Source: Lacipirellula parvula (GTDB lineage: Bacteria; Planctomycetota; Planctomycetia; Pirellulales; Lacipirellulaceae). From it: a stretch of 64,000 bases of DNA. Below are positions 52,134-62,042 of this stretch, piece after piece; within the stretch, counting starts at the first letter, position 1; each line of letters opens with the position of its first letter. Position numbers and translations under genes: made by a program. Location of the stretch: NCBI RefSeq assembly GCF_009177095.1, contig NZ_AP021861.1, forward strand, positions 2,958,501-3,022,500, written 5' to 3'. The notes beneath the pieces are model-generated. The model did no database searches. It saw only the letters and a list, made by a program, of their open reading frames with translations, and was not told the DNA's origin.

Positions 52134-53810
52134 ATGACTGTAGTGAACACGACCATGACGCGAACACCGATCAATCGTCTCGCCCGCGCGCAAGCCTTCG
52201 CCGTTATCGCATGGCTCGCCGCGGCGTCGACGGCCGTCGCCGCCCCTCCTGGCTACACGCAAATCTGGAACGACGAGTTCGACGGCACAACGCTCGATCA
52301 ATCAAAGTGGACCCCCGAGACGGTTCAAAATCCCCACAACAACGAGCGGCAAGCTTACCTGCCCGAGATGATCACCGTAGCTAACGGCGACATGGTCATC
52401 ACCTCGACCAATCAGCCCTCCGGCAACAAGCAGTACCGCTCGGGCCGCGTCCACAGCGATTGGACCCACCAGTATGGCCGCTGGGAAATTCGCGCGGACC
52501 TGCCAACCTCGAAAGGGATGTGGCCCGCGATTTGGCTCTTGCCCGATACGACGCAGTACACTTGGCCGAATCAGGGCGAAATCGACATCATGGAGAACCG
52601 CGGCAGCCAGCCGCAGCTCACGAGCAGTGCGTATCACTACGGCACCTTTTCGCCCTACAACCATCAGTACAAGTACAGCGAGCAGACGGCGGCACGCTTC
52701 GGCCAACCGGTGAACTTTCACCAAGGCTACCATACCTTCGCCGTCGATTGGGACGAGACGAAGCTTCGCTTCTACGTCGACGACGTTCACTACTACACGC
52801 TATACAATTCCGACGTCGGCGGCTTCATTGGCAACCAGACGGCGCCGATGCAGACGATTCTCAACACGGCCGTTGGCGGCGACTTTCTTGGCGACCAGCA
52901 ACCCGATGCCTCGACCGTTTGGCCGCAAAAGTTTCTGATCGACTACGTCCGCGTTTTCGAGCGAAACGACGATCCCCTCCGCCTGCAAAATGGTCGCTTC
53001 GAAGCAAACGACGGCAGCCTTGCCGGGTGGACGGTTTTCGGCAATCGGCTTAACACTAACAATGTCTCCGTCCACAACGAGGCGGTCGCCGATGGCATCG
53101 CATCGCTAAAACTCTTCGGCCAATCGGCCGGCGGTACGAACTATAGCGGCGTGAGCCAAGGAATCTCGGTTTCCGGCGGCGACCAAGTCACCGCCGCCGT
53201 CGAGTCGTTCATCCGCTCGCAAGATTCGATTTCTGGCACGAACAACTCGGTGCAACTGAAGATCGAGTTCTACAATGACTTCGGCGGAAAGTACGGCACG
53301 CCGGCGATGCTGGGCGAGTTCGTCGAAACGATCGTCAATGGCTCGACAGCCAACAATGTCTGGCAGCCGCACGATCTCACGGCCACAGCTCCCGCGGGCG
53401 CCGTCGAAGCCCGCGTCGCGCTCGTCTTTACGCAAACCGGCAACGCCGCCGGCGCGGTTCACTTCGACAACCTCTCGTTCAAGAACCTCAGCCTGCCCGA
53501 CTACGCCGACGCCGACGGTAACGGCACGATCGACGGCGCCGACTTCCTGATCTGGCAACGCAACATGGGGAAGGAATCGCCAGTCGGTCCCGCGGAAGGC
53601 GACTTCAACTTCGACGGCGTCGTCGACGCGGCCGACCTCGAAATTTGGAAGTCGCAGGACGGAACCACCGTGCCGCCTGACAACCATGGCGCCTCGCTCC
53701 AAATCCCGGAGCCCTCGTCGGCGATGCTCACGATCACCACCCTCGTCGGTCTGATGCACTGGCGCAGCGGACGCTTGCCGGCAGTCGCTGCTGAAGCGAG
53801 CCCGGTATGA
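52134..53810 (+). CDS. GH16 endo-beta-glucanase with dockerin and PEP-CTERM
   Basis: 558 residues from the ATG at 52134; a GTG at 52119 and an ATG at 52155 are alternatives. Signal peptide (AQAFAVIAWLAAASTAVAAP). GH16 catalytic core: GEIDIMENRG with Glu149 (nucleophile), Asp151 and Glu154 (acid/base), plus WPAIWLLP and FAVDWDETKLRFYVDD. A second beta-rich carbohydrate-binding-like module follows (residues about 285-440), then dockerin loops (ADADGNGTIDGADFLIWQ, DFNFDGVVDAADLEIWK) and PEP-CTERM (IPEPSSAMLTITTL...RSGR). Laminarinase-type beta-1,3-glucan cleavage is the most likely activity. Its stop overlaps the GH3 start. Confidence 0.9.
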   Translation: MTVVNTTMTRTPINRLARAQAFAVIAWLAAASTAVAAPPGYTQIWNDEFDGTTLDQSKWTPETVQNPHNNERQAYLPEMITVANGDMVITSTNQPSGNKQYRSGRVHSDWTHQYGRWEIRADLPTSKGMWPAIWLLPDTTQYTWPNQGEIDIMENRGSQPQLTSSAYHYGTFSPYNHQYKYSEQTAARFGQPVNFHQGYHTFAVDWDETKLRFYVDDVHYYTLYNSDVGGFIGNQTAPMQTILNTAVGGDFLGDQQPDASTVWPQKFLIDYVRVFERNDDPLRLQNGRFEANDGSLAGWTVFGNRLNTNNVSVHNEAVADGIASLKLFGQSAGGTNYSGVSQGISVSGGDQVTAAVESFIRSQDSISGTNNSVQLKIEFYNDFGGKYGTPAMLGEFVETIVNGSTANNVWQPHDLTATAPAGAVEARVALVFTQTGNAAGAVHFDNLSFKNLSLPDYADADGNGTIDGADFLIWQRNMGKESPVGPAEGDFNFDGVVDAADLEIWKSQDGTTVPPDNHGASLQIPEPSSAMLTITTLVGLMHWRSGRLPAVAAEASPV

Positions 53811-56299
53811 AGGCGAGCATCGGGTTCAAGTTTCGGCAATGCTGCGCCCTTCTCGCAACCGCGCTGATTGGTTTGAGCAACGGTTCGCCCCAGCTCCTCG
53901 CAGACGAGGCGCTGGTTACCGCCGAGAAAACCGCAGCATTGCAAGATGCATCCGCGGAGCCTCGTGAGTCGATCGCGAAATTCAACTCCGCGGCCGCTGA
54001 TCGAGCCGCAGAAGTTGATCGCCTTCTCGCGGCGATGACGCTCGACGAAAAAATCGGCCAGATGTGCCAAGTGTGGCCAGAGCAGGGCGAGCTAACGCCG
54101 GCACTCGTCGAATCGCTCCGCCAAGGCGAGGTTGGTTCGCTAATCAATTGCCCCGATTCCAAATTCATCGTCGAAGTCCAGCGAATCGCTCAAACAGAAA
54201 GCCGACTCGGTATTCCGCTGCTCATCGGTCGTGACGTCGTCCACGGTTACCGCACGATTTTTCCCATCCCGCTTGGACAAGCCGCGAGTTGGAATCCGGA
54301 GCTTGTCGAGCAGGCCGCACGCATCGCCGCTAACGAGGCGAGCAGCGAGGGAATCAACTGGACGTTTGCGCCAATGGTCGACGTCGGCCGCGATCCGCGG
54401 TGGGGACGCATCGCCGAAACTTTTGGTGAAGATCCGCGCCTGTCCGCCGCCCTGTCGTCAGCCGTTGTTCACGGCTTTCAGCAAGAAGACGACGAAGGTC
54501 TGCATGGTCTCGTCGCTTGCGCCAAGCATTTCGCCGCGTACGGTCTGTCGGAAGGAGGCCGCGACTACAACCGGGCCTCGCTCTCCATCGCCGACCTCCA
54601 CAACATCCATCTACCAGCATTCAAATCATCGCTCGACGTCGGTTGCCGCACGTTCATGACGACGTTCAGCGAAGTGAACGGCATCCCCGGCACCGCCCAT
54701 GCCTACCTGCTGCAGGATGTCCTCTGCGACAGTTGGAAATTCTCCGGCGTCGTGGTGAGCGATTGGAACTCGGTAATCGAAATGGTCGCTCATGGATTCA
54801 GCGCTGACGAAGCGGAAGCCGCCCAGCAGGCGGTGAACGCTGGCGTACACATGGAGATGGTGAGCCCGACGTTCCATGACAATCTCTCTCGGTTGGTGGA
54901 GCAGGGGAGGGTCGACGAAGCCGCACTCGATAACGCCGTGCGCCGCGTACTGCGTTTGAAGTTAGAGCTCGCTCGGAACGATTCGGCGAATCAGTCCGCA
55001 GAGAAATCAGTTGCTACAGGGGCAACCGCGCCGCGGCCGGGCGCCAAGCTCTTGCATCCGCGCTCGCTTGAGTTGGCGCGTCGCGCCGCACGCGAAAGCA
55101 TCGTGCTGCTGAAGAACGCGGAGCAGACGTTGCCGTTGCATCGCGAAGAGCTCCGCCGCGTCGCCGTCATTGGCCCGCTCGCGGATGCGCCGCTGAGCCA
55201 ACTTGGCTGCTGGTCGGTCGATGGTTCTCCGGCCGATGCGATCACACCGCTCGCCGCCATTCGCAACGCGGTGGGCGATACCGTGGAAATCGCCTACGTC
55301 GCTGGCATGACGTCGAGTTATGCGAACAGGCTGACTGAACTTGCGAAAGCGCAGAAAGCGGCCGAGCAGGCTGACGTCGTGCTGCTGTTCGTCGGCGAAG
55401 ACGCGGTCCTCAGCGGCGAAGCTCGCAGTCGGATGACGCTCGATCTGCCGGGAGCGCAGGCGAAGCTCGTCGAAGCCGTTGCTGCGTCAGGCACGCCGGT
55501 GGCGATGGTCGTCCTTGCCGGTCGCCCGCTCGCGATCGGCGCCGAGATCGACGCCGCCGCCGCCGTGCTTTATGCGTGGCACCCGGGCACGATGGGGGGG
55601 CCAGCGATCGTCGACCTGCTGCTCGGCGATGCGGCTCCCACCGGCCGACTGCCGGTGACGATGCCGAAGCATGTCGGCCAAGTGCCGCTTTACTACAGCC
55701 ATTCGAACACCGGCCGACCTAGCCCTGCCGACTTCCGCCCGCTATCGCAATCGCAGGGCAAAGATCTTCCGGCAGAGTTCCAATACCGTTCGCACTACGT
55801 GGACGGCGATCCTTTCCCGCTCTTTCCGTTCGGCTACGGCCTCACGTACACGACGTTCTGCTACGACGGCTTCGAACTTGGCGCCGCCGCGATTGGGCCG
55901 CAGCAAACGTTGGCGGTGCGGGCTCGCATCACGAACACCGGCACGCGCAGCGGCGTTGAAACGGCGCAACTCTACGTGCGCGATTTGGCCGCCAGCATCG
56001 TCCGCCCGGTACGCGAGTTGAAGGCGTTCCGCCGCGTCCATCTGCGTCCCGGCGAGTCGCAGGCGGTGGAGTTTGCCCTCACTGCGGATGATTTGCGCTA
56101 CTTCGATAACCAAGGGAAAAGCGTCCTGGAGCCGGGCAAGTTCGCGGTGTGGGTCGGCGGCGATTCGACCGCCGCTCTGGGGGGCGAGTTCGAACTGACG
56201 ACGGCGAGCGACCCGTCCTCGCAGTCGGCTCCCGCCGTCGCGCGGGCGCCCAAAGTCGAGACGACGAAGCAGCCCGTGCGGGCCGACAGCGGAACGTGA
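53807..56299 (+). CDS. GH3 family beta-glucosidase
   Basis: 830 residues; start overlaps the GH16 stop by ATGA. Signal peptide (FRQCCALLATALIGLSNGS). GH3 N-terminal barrel: IPLLIGRDVVHGYRTIFPIPLGQ, FAPMVDVGRDPRWGRIAETFGEDP, CAKHFAAYGLSEGGRDYNRASL, nucleophile Asp319 in VVVSDWNSV. C-terminal domain (REDEIVLLKN-like ARESIVLLKNAEQTLPL) and Fn3-like end (GTRSGVETAQLYVRDL). It would release glucose from GH16 products; exported, so acting in the periplasm. Confidence 0.93.
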   Translation: MKASIGFKFRQCCALLATALIGLSNGSPQLLADEALVTAEKTAALQDASAEPRESIAKFNSAAADRAAEVDRLLAAMTLDEKIGQMCQVWPEQGELTPALVESLRQGEVGSLINCPDSKFIVEVQRIAQTESRLGIPLLIGRDVVHGYRTIFPIPLGQAASWNPELVEQAARIAANEASSEGINWTFAPMVDVGRDPRWGRIAETFGEDPRLSAALSSAVVHGFQQEDDEGLHGLVACAKHFAAYGLSEGGRDYNRASLSIADLHNIHLPAFKSSLDVGCRTFMTTFSEVNGIPGTAHAYLLQDVLCDSWKFSGVVVSDWNSVIEMVAHGFSADEAEAAQQAVNAGVHMEMVSPTFHDNLSRLVEQGRVDEAALDNAVRRVLRLKLELARNDSANQSAEKSVATGATAPRPGAKLLHPRSLELARRAARESIVLLKNAEQTLPLHREELRRVAVIGPLADAPLSQLGCWSVDGSPADAITPLAAIRNAVGDTVEIAYVAGMTSSYANRLTELAKAQKAAEQADVVLLFVGEDAVLSGEARSRMTLDLPGAQAKLVEAVAASGTPVAMVVLAGRPLAIGAEIDAAAAVLYAWHPGTMGGPAIVDLLLGDAAPTGRLPVTMPKHVGQVPLYYSHSNTGRPSPADFRPLSQSQGKDLPAEFQYRSHYVDGDPFPLFPFGYGLTYTTFCYDGFELGAAAIGPQQTLAVRARITNTGTRSGVETAQLYVRDLAASIVRPVRELKAFRRVHLRPGESQAVEFALTADDLRYFDNQGKSVLEPGKFAVWVGGDSTAALGGEFELTTASDPSSQSAPAVARAPKVETTKQPVRADSGT

Positions 56300-56458
56300 T
56301 TTCGCATGCTGGCGATGCTAGCGTCTCGTTACGTGATCTTCGCCAAAGACGCTCCCCGCTCTCTGCCGATACCAGCGGTACGACCCAAACTTCTTCGCGC
56401 ACTTTTGTTTGACCCGCATTCAGGGTGCGCGCCCGCCCAAAACCCGCTGGGTGACGAT

Positions 56459-57583
56459 ATGTCTCGCCTCGTTCGCCGCCGCATCGCGGCCGGTTTGTGC
56501 ACGTTCGCGCTGTTCGGAGCCAATGCGCTACCCGTCCGGTCGGCGCCGCCGCAGCAACAAGCGAAGCCTGCCATGCAGCGGAGCGCTACCGCGTTCGTTC
56601 CCGGTAACGGCGCCTGCATCAATTTCGTCGGCGACGACTTTGAAGAAGCGGGTTGGTCGTACGACCATCGCCATCCCAAGAGCTCGCGAGAGCAAGACGA
56701 GCAAGTTCGCTACCCGATGGGCAAGTCGCTCAACGACAAGTGGCATGAAGGGCCGGAGCGCGGTCAGCCCGATCAGCTGCAAGTGATCAAGCTCCCTGAA
56801 CCGGGCCTCGAAGGGAGCGAGCACGGTCTGCTGATGCGGACGCGTAACTCGTATATTCCGGGCCGCAACATTCGTGAAGTCCACCAAGACGACTTGATCG
56901 CGAACTGCGTCTCGCGGCTTAGCGGCGGCATCCCCGTCTCCGAGCGTCCCAGCGTCGTCACCCGAGTTTATCTGCCGCCGGCGGAGCAATGGGAGCAACG
57001 TTCAGGCCCACACTTCGGTTACCGTTCCAGCGTTTCGACGATGACCGTCGGCAAAACGAAGGGCCTGTTCAGCCTGTCGCGGGAAAACGAAGTCGAGCCT
57101 TACTGGCCCGGCATGTGGATCCATTTCCGTCCGGCTGGCACGCGCGGCGCGAAGGAGGCCTCGGCCTATCTCACCGTCCGCAGCAATCGCCTGGGGCACG
57201 ACTTCCCGGCCAAGGAAATCACCGAGTTTGGCTGGTGGACGCTCGGCATGTCGTTCTCGCCCGACGGCATGGTCCACTACTACGCGAAGCAAGGCGTCGA
57301 AGATCTCACCGAAGCCGACTACCTAACTTCGCAGTTTCCCTACGGCTACCAAGCGAAGCAATTCCGCACGTACTTCTTCGACGTCTGCAATCGCAGCGAC
57401 GGCCAGACCTGGTCGACGCCGTTCGTGATCGACGACCCGAAGCTGTACGTCGGTAGCCCTGGTCGCATCAACGCGATCGTCGCTAACAAGGAGCGGCAGG
57501 CCGAGCAAATGGCCGCTCGTCGGGCTGCTGCGCAGGAGCGGGCCGCGATGCAGAAGTCGTCACGCTCGACGCAGAAACGCTAA
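56459..57583 (+). CDS. Secreted hypothetical protein, 374 aa
   Basis: ATG at 56459; the frame extends to 56306 but lacks a signal there. Signal peptide (AAGLCTFALFGANALPVRSA). The body (FVGDDFEEAGWSYDHRHPKSSREQDEQVRYPMG, VTRVYLPPAEQWEQRSGPHFGYRSS, FGWWTLGMSFSPDGMVHYYAKQG) looks like a concanavalin-type beta-sandwich. The helical, charged tail is RQAEQMAARRAAAQERAAM. Follows the GH3 gene by 159 bases; likely part of the same cluster. No catalytic motif. Confidence 0.65.
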   Translation: MSRLVRRRIAAGLCTFALFGANALPVRSAPPQQQAKPAMQRSATAFVPGNGACINFVGDDFEEAGWSYDHRHPKSSREQDEQVRYPMGKSLNDKWHEGPERGQPDQLQVIKLPEPGLEGSEHGLLMRTRNSYIPGRNIREVHQDDLIANCVSRLSGGIPVSERPSVVTRVYLPPAEQWEQRSGPHFGYRSSVSTMTVGKTKGLFSLSRENEVEPYWPGMWIHFRPAGTRGAKEASAYLTVRSNRLGHDFPAKEITEFGWWTLGMSFSPDGMVHYYAKQGVEDLTEADYLTSQFPYGYQAKQFRTYFFDVCNRSDGQTWSTPFVIDDPKLYVGSPGRINAIVANKERQAEQMAARRAAAQERAAMQKSSRSTQKR

Positions 57584-57645
57584 CGCTATGAGCCAGCAGT
57601 GGCACGCGCTCGAGTGGAGTTCCGTCGCGCTGAAAGCCCGACCTA

Positions 57646-59193
57646 TTAAAACGTCAGCTTGAACTTCTCCGTGAGGTTCTTGCGAACCGTCTCGGTGTTC
57701 TTCTGCAGCTCGGCCATTGTCTTCTGCGCTTCCTGCATCATCGCGTAGGTTGCGTCGGCGTTTTTCTGCGCCGTTTCACGGTCGGCCTGAGCGTTGTACG
57801 TCGCCTTGTAATAGGGGGCGTACTGTCGCATGAAGTAGCCGCCCCAATTCACCGTGCGAAACGTCGGGATATAACCCGTTTCGTAAGTCATGGCCTGTTC
57901 GGGCTGCTCTGATTGAGCGATTTTGTCTTCGATTCCATAGGCCTGGTCGACCACGTAGCGGAACGTTTGCGATACGTAGGCGCCAAACTTCACTAGATCC
58001 GGGTCGACGTTGCGCGTCGACAGATTGTCGATCCGCCGGGCGAAGTTCTCCAGCCACAGCGCCGCTTGCTGTAGCGAACCGGCGCGGTTGAGATTCTTCG
58101 AATCTTCGATGTACTTGTCGACAGCTTTGAAGTAACGGAGCGACGCCTTCGCGGCGATTTCCTCCGGCGTTTGCGGCGGCGTTTTCTTCGGCGGCGCGAC
58201 CGGCAGCGTCTGGGCGGCGACCACCGGGTCGCTACCGCGGATCACCGAGGCGTCGATCGACAGCAAGCTAAAAATCCGCCGCAGGCCGGTCGGCGTCAAC
58301 TCGCCTTCGAGCGAGAGGCTCGTCCCCTTCGCTTCGGCTTTCCAATCGCTGAACTCGTCGAGCATCGCTCCCGCGCTGCCGACGATCGCCAGAATCAGCG
58401 GCTTCGCCACCGGAGCGAGCGCCGAGGCGTCCCCTTCGAAATCGAACTGCAGCTTGCCGTTGAGCTTGTCGGTGACGATGACGCCGAACTTTACCCCCTG
58501 CAAGCCGTCGAACAGCTTGGCCGTGGCCGCTTCATCAAGCGGATCGAGAATCTTCGATTCAGCGACCTGGGCGCGAATCGCGTCGGTCCGCAAGGCGCCC
58601 GCCAAATCGACGGCCAGGATCATTTGCGTGCCGGCGGTGTCGGCGTAGCTGACCGAATGTTCGAGATAGGCCGAGAGCGGCTCTTCCTTCGCGTCGGTCG
58701 CTTCCTTGATCCACCGCGTCGCTTCTTGGCGGTTCGCGTTGGTCAGCATGGAGAACAGCTTCGGCCCGAACTTCACCACGCAAACGTCGGCGGGCAGCCA
58801 CACGGCGGCCACGTTGCCGATGTTGTCGACCATCCCATGATGCCGCTCCGCGACTTGCTGAAGCGTCGGATCGACCGACAGCGTCATCACGGCCGATTCC
58901 CACTCGGGCCGCAGCGACGCAATGTCGAGTTCCGCCGCCAGGACGGCCCGCTCGGTCGACGGCGGCAGCATCAGCGGCGACGACTCGGCGGCGTCGGCGA
59001 ACTTCTCCCGCCAGTTTTCTTTCTTCCCCAACGGACTGTCGTACATCGCCGTAGCGTTGACGACGATCACCGCATTGGCGTCGGAGGGCAAGCGGCGGCT
59101 CAGTTCAACGAACGTCTGGGCGTCGACGGTCGCCGTCACGGCGAGCGAACCGACGCAGGCGATCATCGCGACGGAGCGGCGGAAGAAACTCAT
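57646..59193 (-). CDS. Secreted planctomycete protein, 515 aa
   Basis: Starts at MSFFRRS (59193; a Met lies one codon earlier). Signal peptide (RSVAMIACVGSLAVTATVDA). The body mixes helical and beta parts (LPSDANAVIVVNATAMYDSPLGKKENWREKF, VAAVWLPADVCVVKFGPKLFSMLTNANR), and the last 80 residues are a charged coiled coil (RETAQKNADATYAMMQEAQKTMAELQKNTETVRKNL). No family or motif was recognised. It converges with the preceding gene. Confidence 0.65.
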   Translation of the reverse strand: MSFFRRSVAMIACVGSLAVTATVDAQTFVELSRRLPSDANAVIVVNATAMYDSPLGKKENWREKFADAAESSPLMLPPSTERAVLAAELDIASLRPEWESAVMTLSVDPTLQQVAERHHGMVDNIGNVAAVWLPADVCVVKFGPKLFSMLTNANRQEATRWIKEATDAKEEPLSAYLEHSVSYADTAGTQMILAVDLAGALRTDAIRAQVAESKILDPLDEAATAKLFDGLQGVKFGVIVTDKLNGKLQFDFEGDASALAPVAKPLILAIVGSAGAMLDEFSDWKAEAKGTSLSLEGELTPTGLRRIFSLLSIDASVIRGSDPVVAAQTLPVAPPKKTPPQTPEEIAAKASLRYFKAVDKYIEDSKNLNRAGSLQQAALWLENFARRIDNLSTRNVDPDLVKFGAYVSQTFRYVVDQAYGIEDKIAQSEQPEQAMTYETGYIPTFRTVNWGGYFMRQYAPYYKATYNAQADRETAQKNADATYAMMQEAQKTMAELQKNTETVRKNLTEKFKLTF

Positions 59194-59283
59194 CAATTCA
59201 ATCTCCGGATGGCGTAGCGAAAGACAGGGAAGCCGATGCCGCGGCGAACGTCGGCGGCATCTATCGTGAGCGGCGAGCTCCGC

Positions 59284-60057
59284 TCAATCCGCGGCGTCAT
59301 CCGAGACGTTCCCCGCGCTGTCCTCGCACGGGTAGGGCGCCGACTCTTCACGCAATTCGCTGATCGCGTTGTGGGCCGCCCGTTGTTCCGATTCTTTCTT
59401 GCTCTTGCCCCACGCAGCCGTGAAGCGCCGCGAGCCGATCTGGGCCGAGATCTTGAAGCACTTGCTGTGATCCGGACCCTTCTCGTCGAGCATGATGTAG
59501 TTGGGAGTCACGCCGAACTCGCGCTGGGCGAGCTGTTGCAGCAGCGACTTGAAGTTGCCGCCGAATTCGCACGACACGGCCGCTTCGATCTCGCCGTCGA
59601 CGTGACGCAAGATGAACTGCTCGGCCGCCGGCATGCCGCCATCAAGGTAGATCGCGGCGATGAGCGACTCAAAGGCAGCGGCGAGCACCGAACGGGGAAC
59701 GGTGGGATCGGCGGCCATCCCTTTGCCGAGAATGAGGTGGACATCGAGCCCGAGCGCTTCGCTCATCCGTGCGCACGTATCGCGACTAACGACGACTGAT
59801 TTGATCTTCGTCAGTTCCCCTTCGGAGTATTCGGGGTATTGCTGAAACAGCCGTTCGCAAACGACCATGCCGAGGATCGCGTCGCCGAAGAATTCCATCC
59901 GCTCGTTGGAGGAGAGCCGATGCTGCACGCCCGAAGCGTGGGTGAGGGCGCCTTCCAGCAGCTGCGGCTCGCGAAACGCATAGCCAATTTGCTGCTGACA
60001 AACTTCAAGATCGCCACGGCGCACATCGCTGGCGTCAGACACAGTATTTGTACTCAT
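59284..60057 (-). CDS. rnc: Ribonuclease III
   Basis: 257 residues. RNase III signature NERMEFFGDAILGMVV near residue 51-66 supplies the catalytic Glu/Asp; a second pair lies in AAAFESLIAAIYLDGG near 125-140. A C-terminal double-stranded RNA-binding domain follows (NFKSLLQQLAQREFGVTPNYIMLDEKGPDHSKCFKISAQIGSRRFTAAWGKSKKESEQRAAHNAI). Length is usual for planctomycete members, with an extra acidic tail. It processes rRNA precursors and other duplex RNA. The first 15 residues (MSTNTVSDASDV) are not typical; another start further in is possible. Confidence 0.95.
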   Translation of the reverse strand: MSTNTVSDASDVRRGDLEVCQQQIGYAFREPQLLEGALTHASGVQHRLSSNERMEFFGDAILGMVVCERLFQQYPEYSEGELTKIKSVVVSRDTCARMSEALGLDVHLILGKGMAADPTVPRSVLAAAFESLIAAIYLDGGMPAAEQFILRHVDGEIEAAVSCEFGGNFKSLLQQLAQREFGVTPNYIMLDEKGPDHSKCFKISAQIGSRRFTAAWGKSKKESEQRAAHNAISELREESAPYPCEDSAGNVSDDAAD

Positions 60058-60326
60058 CGCAATGGTGTATTGCGGAGGCTTCGCTGACGCAGCCTGCGGG
60101 GATGAACCCGTGCGGCTGCAGCGGCAGAGCCCTCGCGGAGGATAAGGATGGTACGGGAGAGAACGCCCCTCGCCGACCCATCCGTGAAATCCGGCCGAGA
60201 ACCAAGTTGTAGGCTAAACTGGGCGGCCCCAAACGTCAACGACAGGGGCAAAGACGCCTGCCGTCCGGGCCAGCGTTAGCGTACACTTACCGGGCTACAG
60301 TCCGGCCCCGTTTTCACGCAGACGGC

Positions 60327-61688
60327 ATGATCAACACCCTCCTACTCCCAGAGCTTCGGGAAATGCTCGCGACGCACGACGCCGCGGGGCTGGAGGATTT
60401 TTGCGACGCCATGCACCCCGCCCGGGCGGCGGAGTTTATGGAGGGGCTCACCGCCGCCGAAACCTGGGAAGTTCTCCAGGCCGCCGAGCCGACCGAGCGG
60501 GTCGAGATCTTCGAATATCTCGATGGGGAGCGGCAGGTCGAGATTCTCCAAACGGCCCCCCCCGAGGAGACGTGCCAGGTCATTGCCCGGATGGCGCCGG
60601 ACGATCGCGTCGACTTGCTCAAACTGATCGACCCGGCGATCGTCGAGCGGTTGCTGCCGCTGCTGCCGAGCGAAGAACGCCGCGACATCACTCGGCTGAG
60701 CCAGTACCCGGAGGGGACGGCCGGCTCGCTGATGACCACCAGCGTCGCCCGGCTGCCGGAATCGGTGACTGTCGGCCAGGCGCTGGAAGAGATCGCCCTC
60801 CAAACCAAGAACCACGAGACGATCTACTACATCTACATCGTCGACGCCGAGAATCACCTGCGCGGGCTGATCACCGCTCGGCAGTTGCTGATGCATCTTG
60901 GGACGCCCGATGAGAACGTCACCGACCTGATGCAGCGAGACTTGGTCACGGTCGAAGCGACCGACGATCAAGAAGTCGTCGCCTCGAAGGTGGCCGACTA
61001 CAACTTCATGGCGATCCCGGTCGTCGACCATGAGCATCACCTCGTCGGCATCATCACGCACGACGACGTCATCGACGTGCTCCGGGAGGAGGCTGAAGAA
61101 GACGCCTATCGCGCGGGCGCCATCGCGCCGTTGCAAGAGACCTACCTCAATACGCCAATCCACACGCTTTCGTGGAAGCGGGGGATGTGGCTCAGCGCGT
61201 TGCTCGCGGCTTCGTTCCTCACGGTCTACGCGCTGCAGTCATTTCATGAGACGCTTGACGCCGTGAAGTGGTTGCCGCTCTTCCTGCCGCTGATTGTGTC
61301 GTGCGGCGGCAATTCGGGCGGTCAGTCGGCGACGCTGATTATCACCTCGCTCACCGGCGGCGATTTGACGCTGAAAGATTGGTGGCGCGTGTTGCGTCGC
61401 GAGCTGCTAATGGGGCTGCTGCTGGGCGCTTGGCTTGGAGCGATTGCCTACATGGGGGCGTTGCTCGTAGTCGACGGGCCGACGCCGGTCGACAAACTCG
61501 TCGTCCCGATCACGCTACTCTTGGTCGTCACCTGTAGTACGATCGTCGGCGGCGCCTTGCCGCTGATCTTCAAGCGACTGGGGCTCGACCCCGCCTTGAT
61601 GAGCAACCCGTTCGTCGCGGGGATCATCGACATCACCGGGATCGTTATTTACATGTCGATCTGCTGGCTGATGCTCGCCGAAATCTGA
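60327..61688 (+). CDS. mgtE: MgtE-type magnesium transporter
   Basis: 453 residues. N-domain (helical; ELREMLATHDAAGLEDFCDAMHPARAAEF) and two CBS domains (HLRGLITARQLL, MAIPVVDHEHHLVGIITHDDVIDVL) followed by five membrane helices. Pore motif CGGNSGGQSATLI and DPALMSNPFVAGIIDITGI at the last pore helices hold the conserved aspartate and asparagine. It is a Mg2+-gated channel/transporter in the cytoplasmic membrane. No magnesium riboswitch was seen upstream. Confidence 0.95.
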   Translation: MINTLLLPELREMLATHDAAGLEDFCDAMHPARAAEFMEGLTAAETWEVLQAAEPTERVEIFEYLDGERQVEILQTAPPEETCQVIARMAPDDRVDLLKLIDPAIVERLLPLLPSEERRDITRLSQYPEGTAGSLMTTSVARLPESVTVGQALEEIALQTKNHETIYYIYIVDAENHLRGLITARQLLMHLGTPDENVTDLMQRDLVTVEATDDQEVVASKVADYNFMAIPVVDHEHHLVGIITHDDVIDVLREEAEEDAYRAGAIAPLQETYLNTPIHTLSWKRGMWLSALLAASFLTVYALQSFHETLDAVKWLPLFLPLIVSCGGNSGGQSATLIITSLTGGDLTLKDWWRVLRRELLMGLLLGAWLGAIAYMGALLVVDGPTPVDKLVVPITLLLVVTCSTIVGGALPLIFKRLGLDPALMSNPFVAGIIDITGIVIYMSICWLMLAEI

Positions 61689-61706
61689 CTCGCGCCGAAT
61701 CCAACT

Positions 61707-62042
61707 CTAAACGTCCAGCACGGGCTGCCCAACGTACATCTGTAGCACCTGGCTTTGCACCTTGATCGCGCGAATCAGCACCCACACCTGCTCCTGCGAG
61801 AACTTCTCTGGATCGGAACCGGCGAGTTCTTCCAACTCTTGCGTCATCGCCGCGTGCTGATCGGTCGCCAACTGCATCTTCAGCGACGTCGACTGGCAGG
61901 CCGACTTCAACTTCGCGTCGTCCTGCAGAAACTCGAGATCCGCGTGATCGTTCGCCAGCAACAAGCAAATCCGGGCGACGTCTTGCGGCGAGGCGTCGGG
62001 CTCCAACGCTTTGACGCGTTGAGCCAATTCGTGGCAATTCAT
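61707..62042 (-). CDS. Small helical hypothetical protein, 111 aa
   Basis: ATG at 62042, with GGAGA 7 bases upstream; the frame reads to 62075 without a site. All-helical composition (HELAQRVKALEPDASPQDVARICLLLANDHADLEFLQDD, MTQELEELAGSDPEKFSQEQVWVLIRAIKVQSQVLQM). No signal, no metal motif. Convergent with mgtE, 18 bases apart. No family recognised. Confidence 0.6.
   Translation of the reverse strand: MNCHELAQRVKALEPDASPQDVARICLLLANDHADLEFLQDDAKLKSACQSTSLKMQLATDQHAAMTQELEELAGSDPEKFSQEQVWVLIRAIKVQSQVLQMYVGQPVLDV

Noticed and set aside
60058-60326. Magnesium (M-box) riboswitch upstream of mgtE
   Set aside because: I compared the 268 bases with the M-box conserved boxes as I recall them and saw no match beyond a short chance phrase (caaagacgcc).
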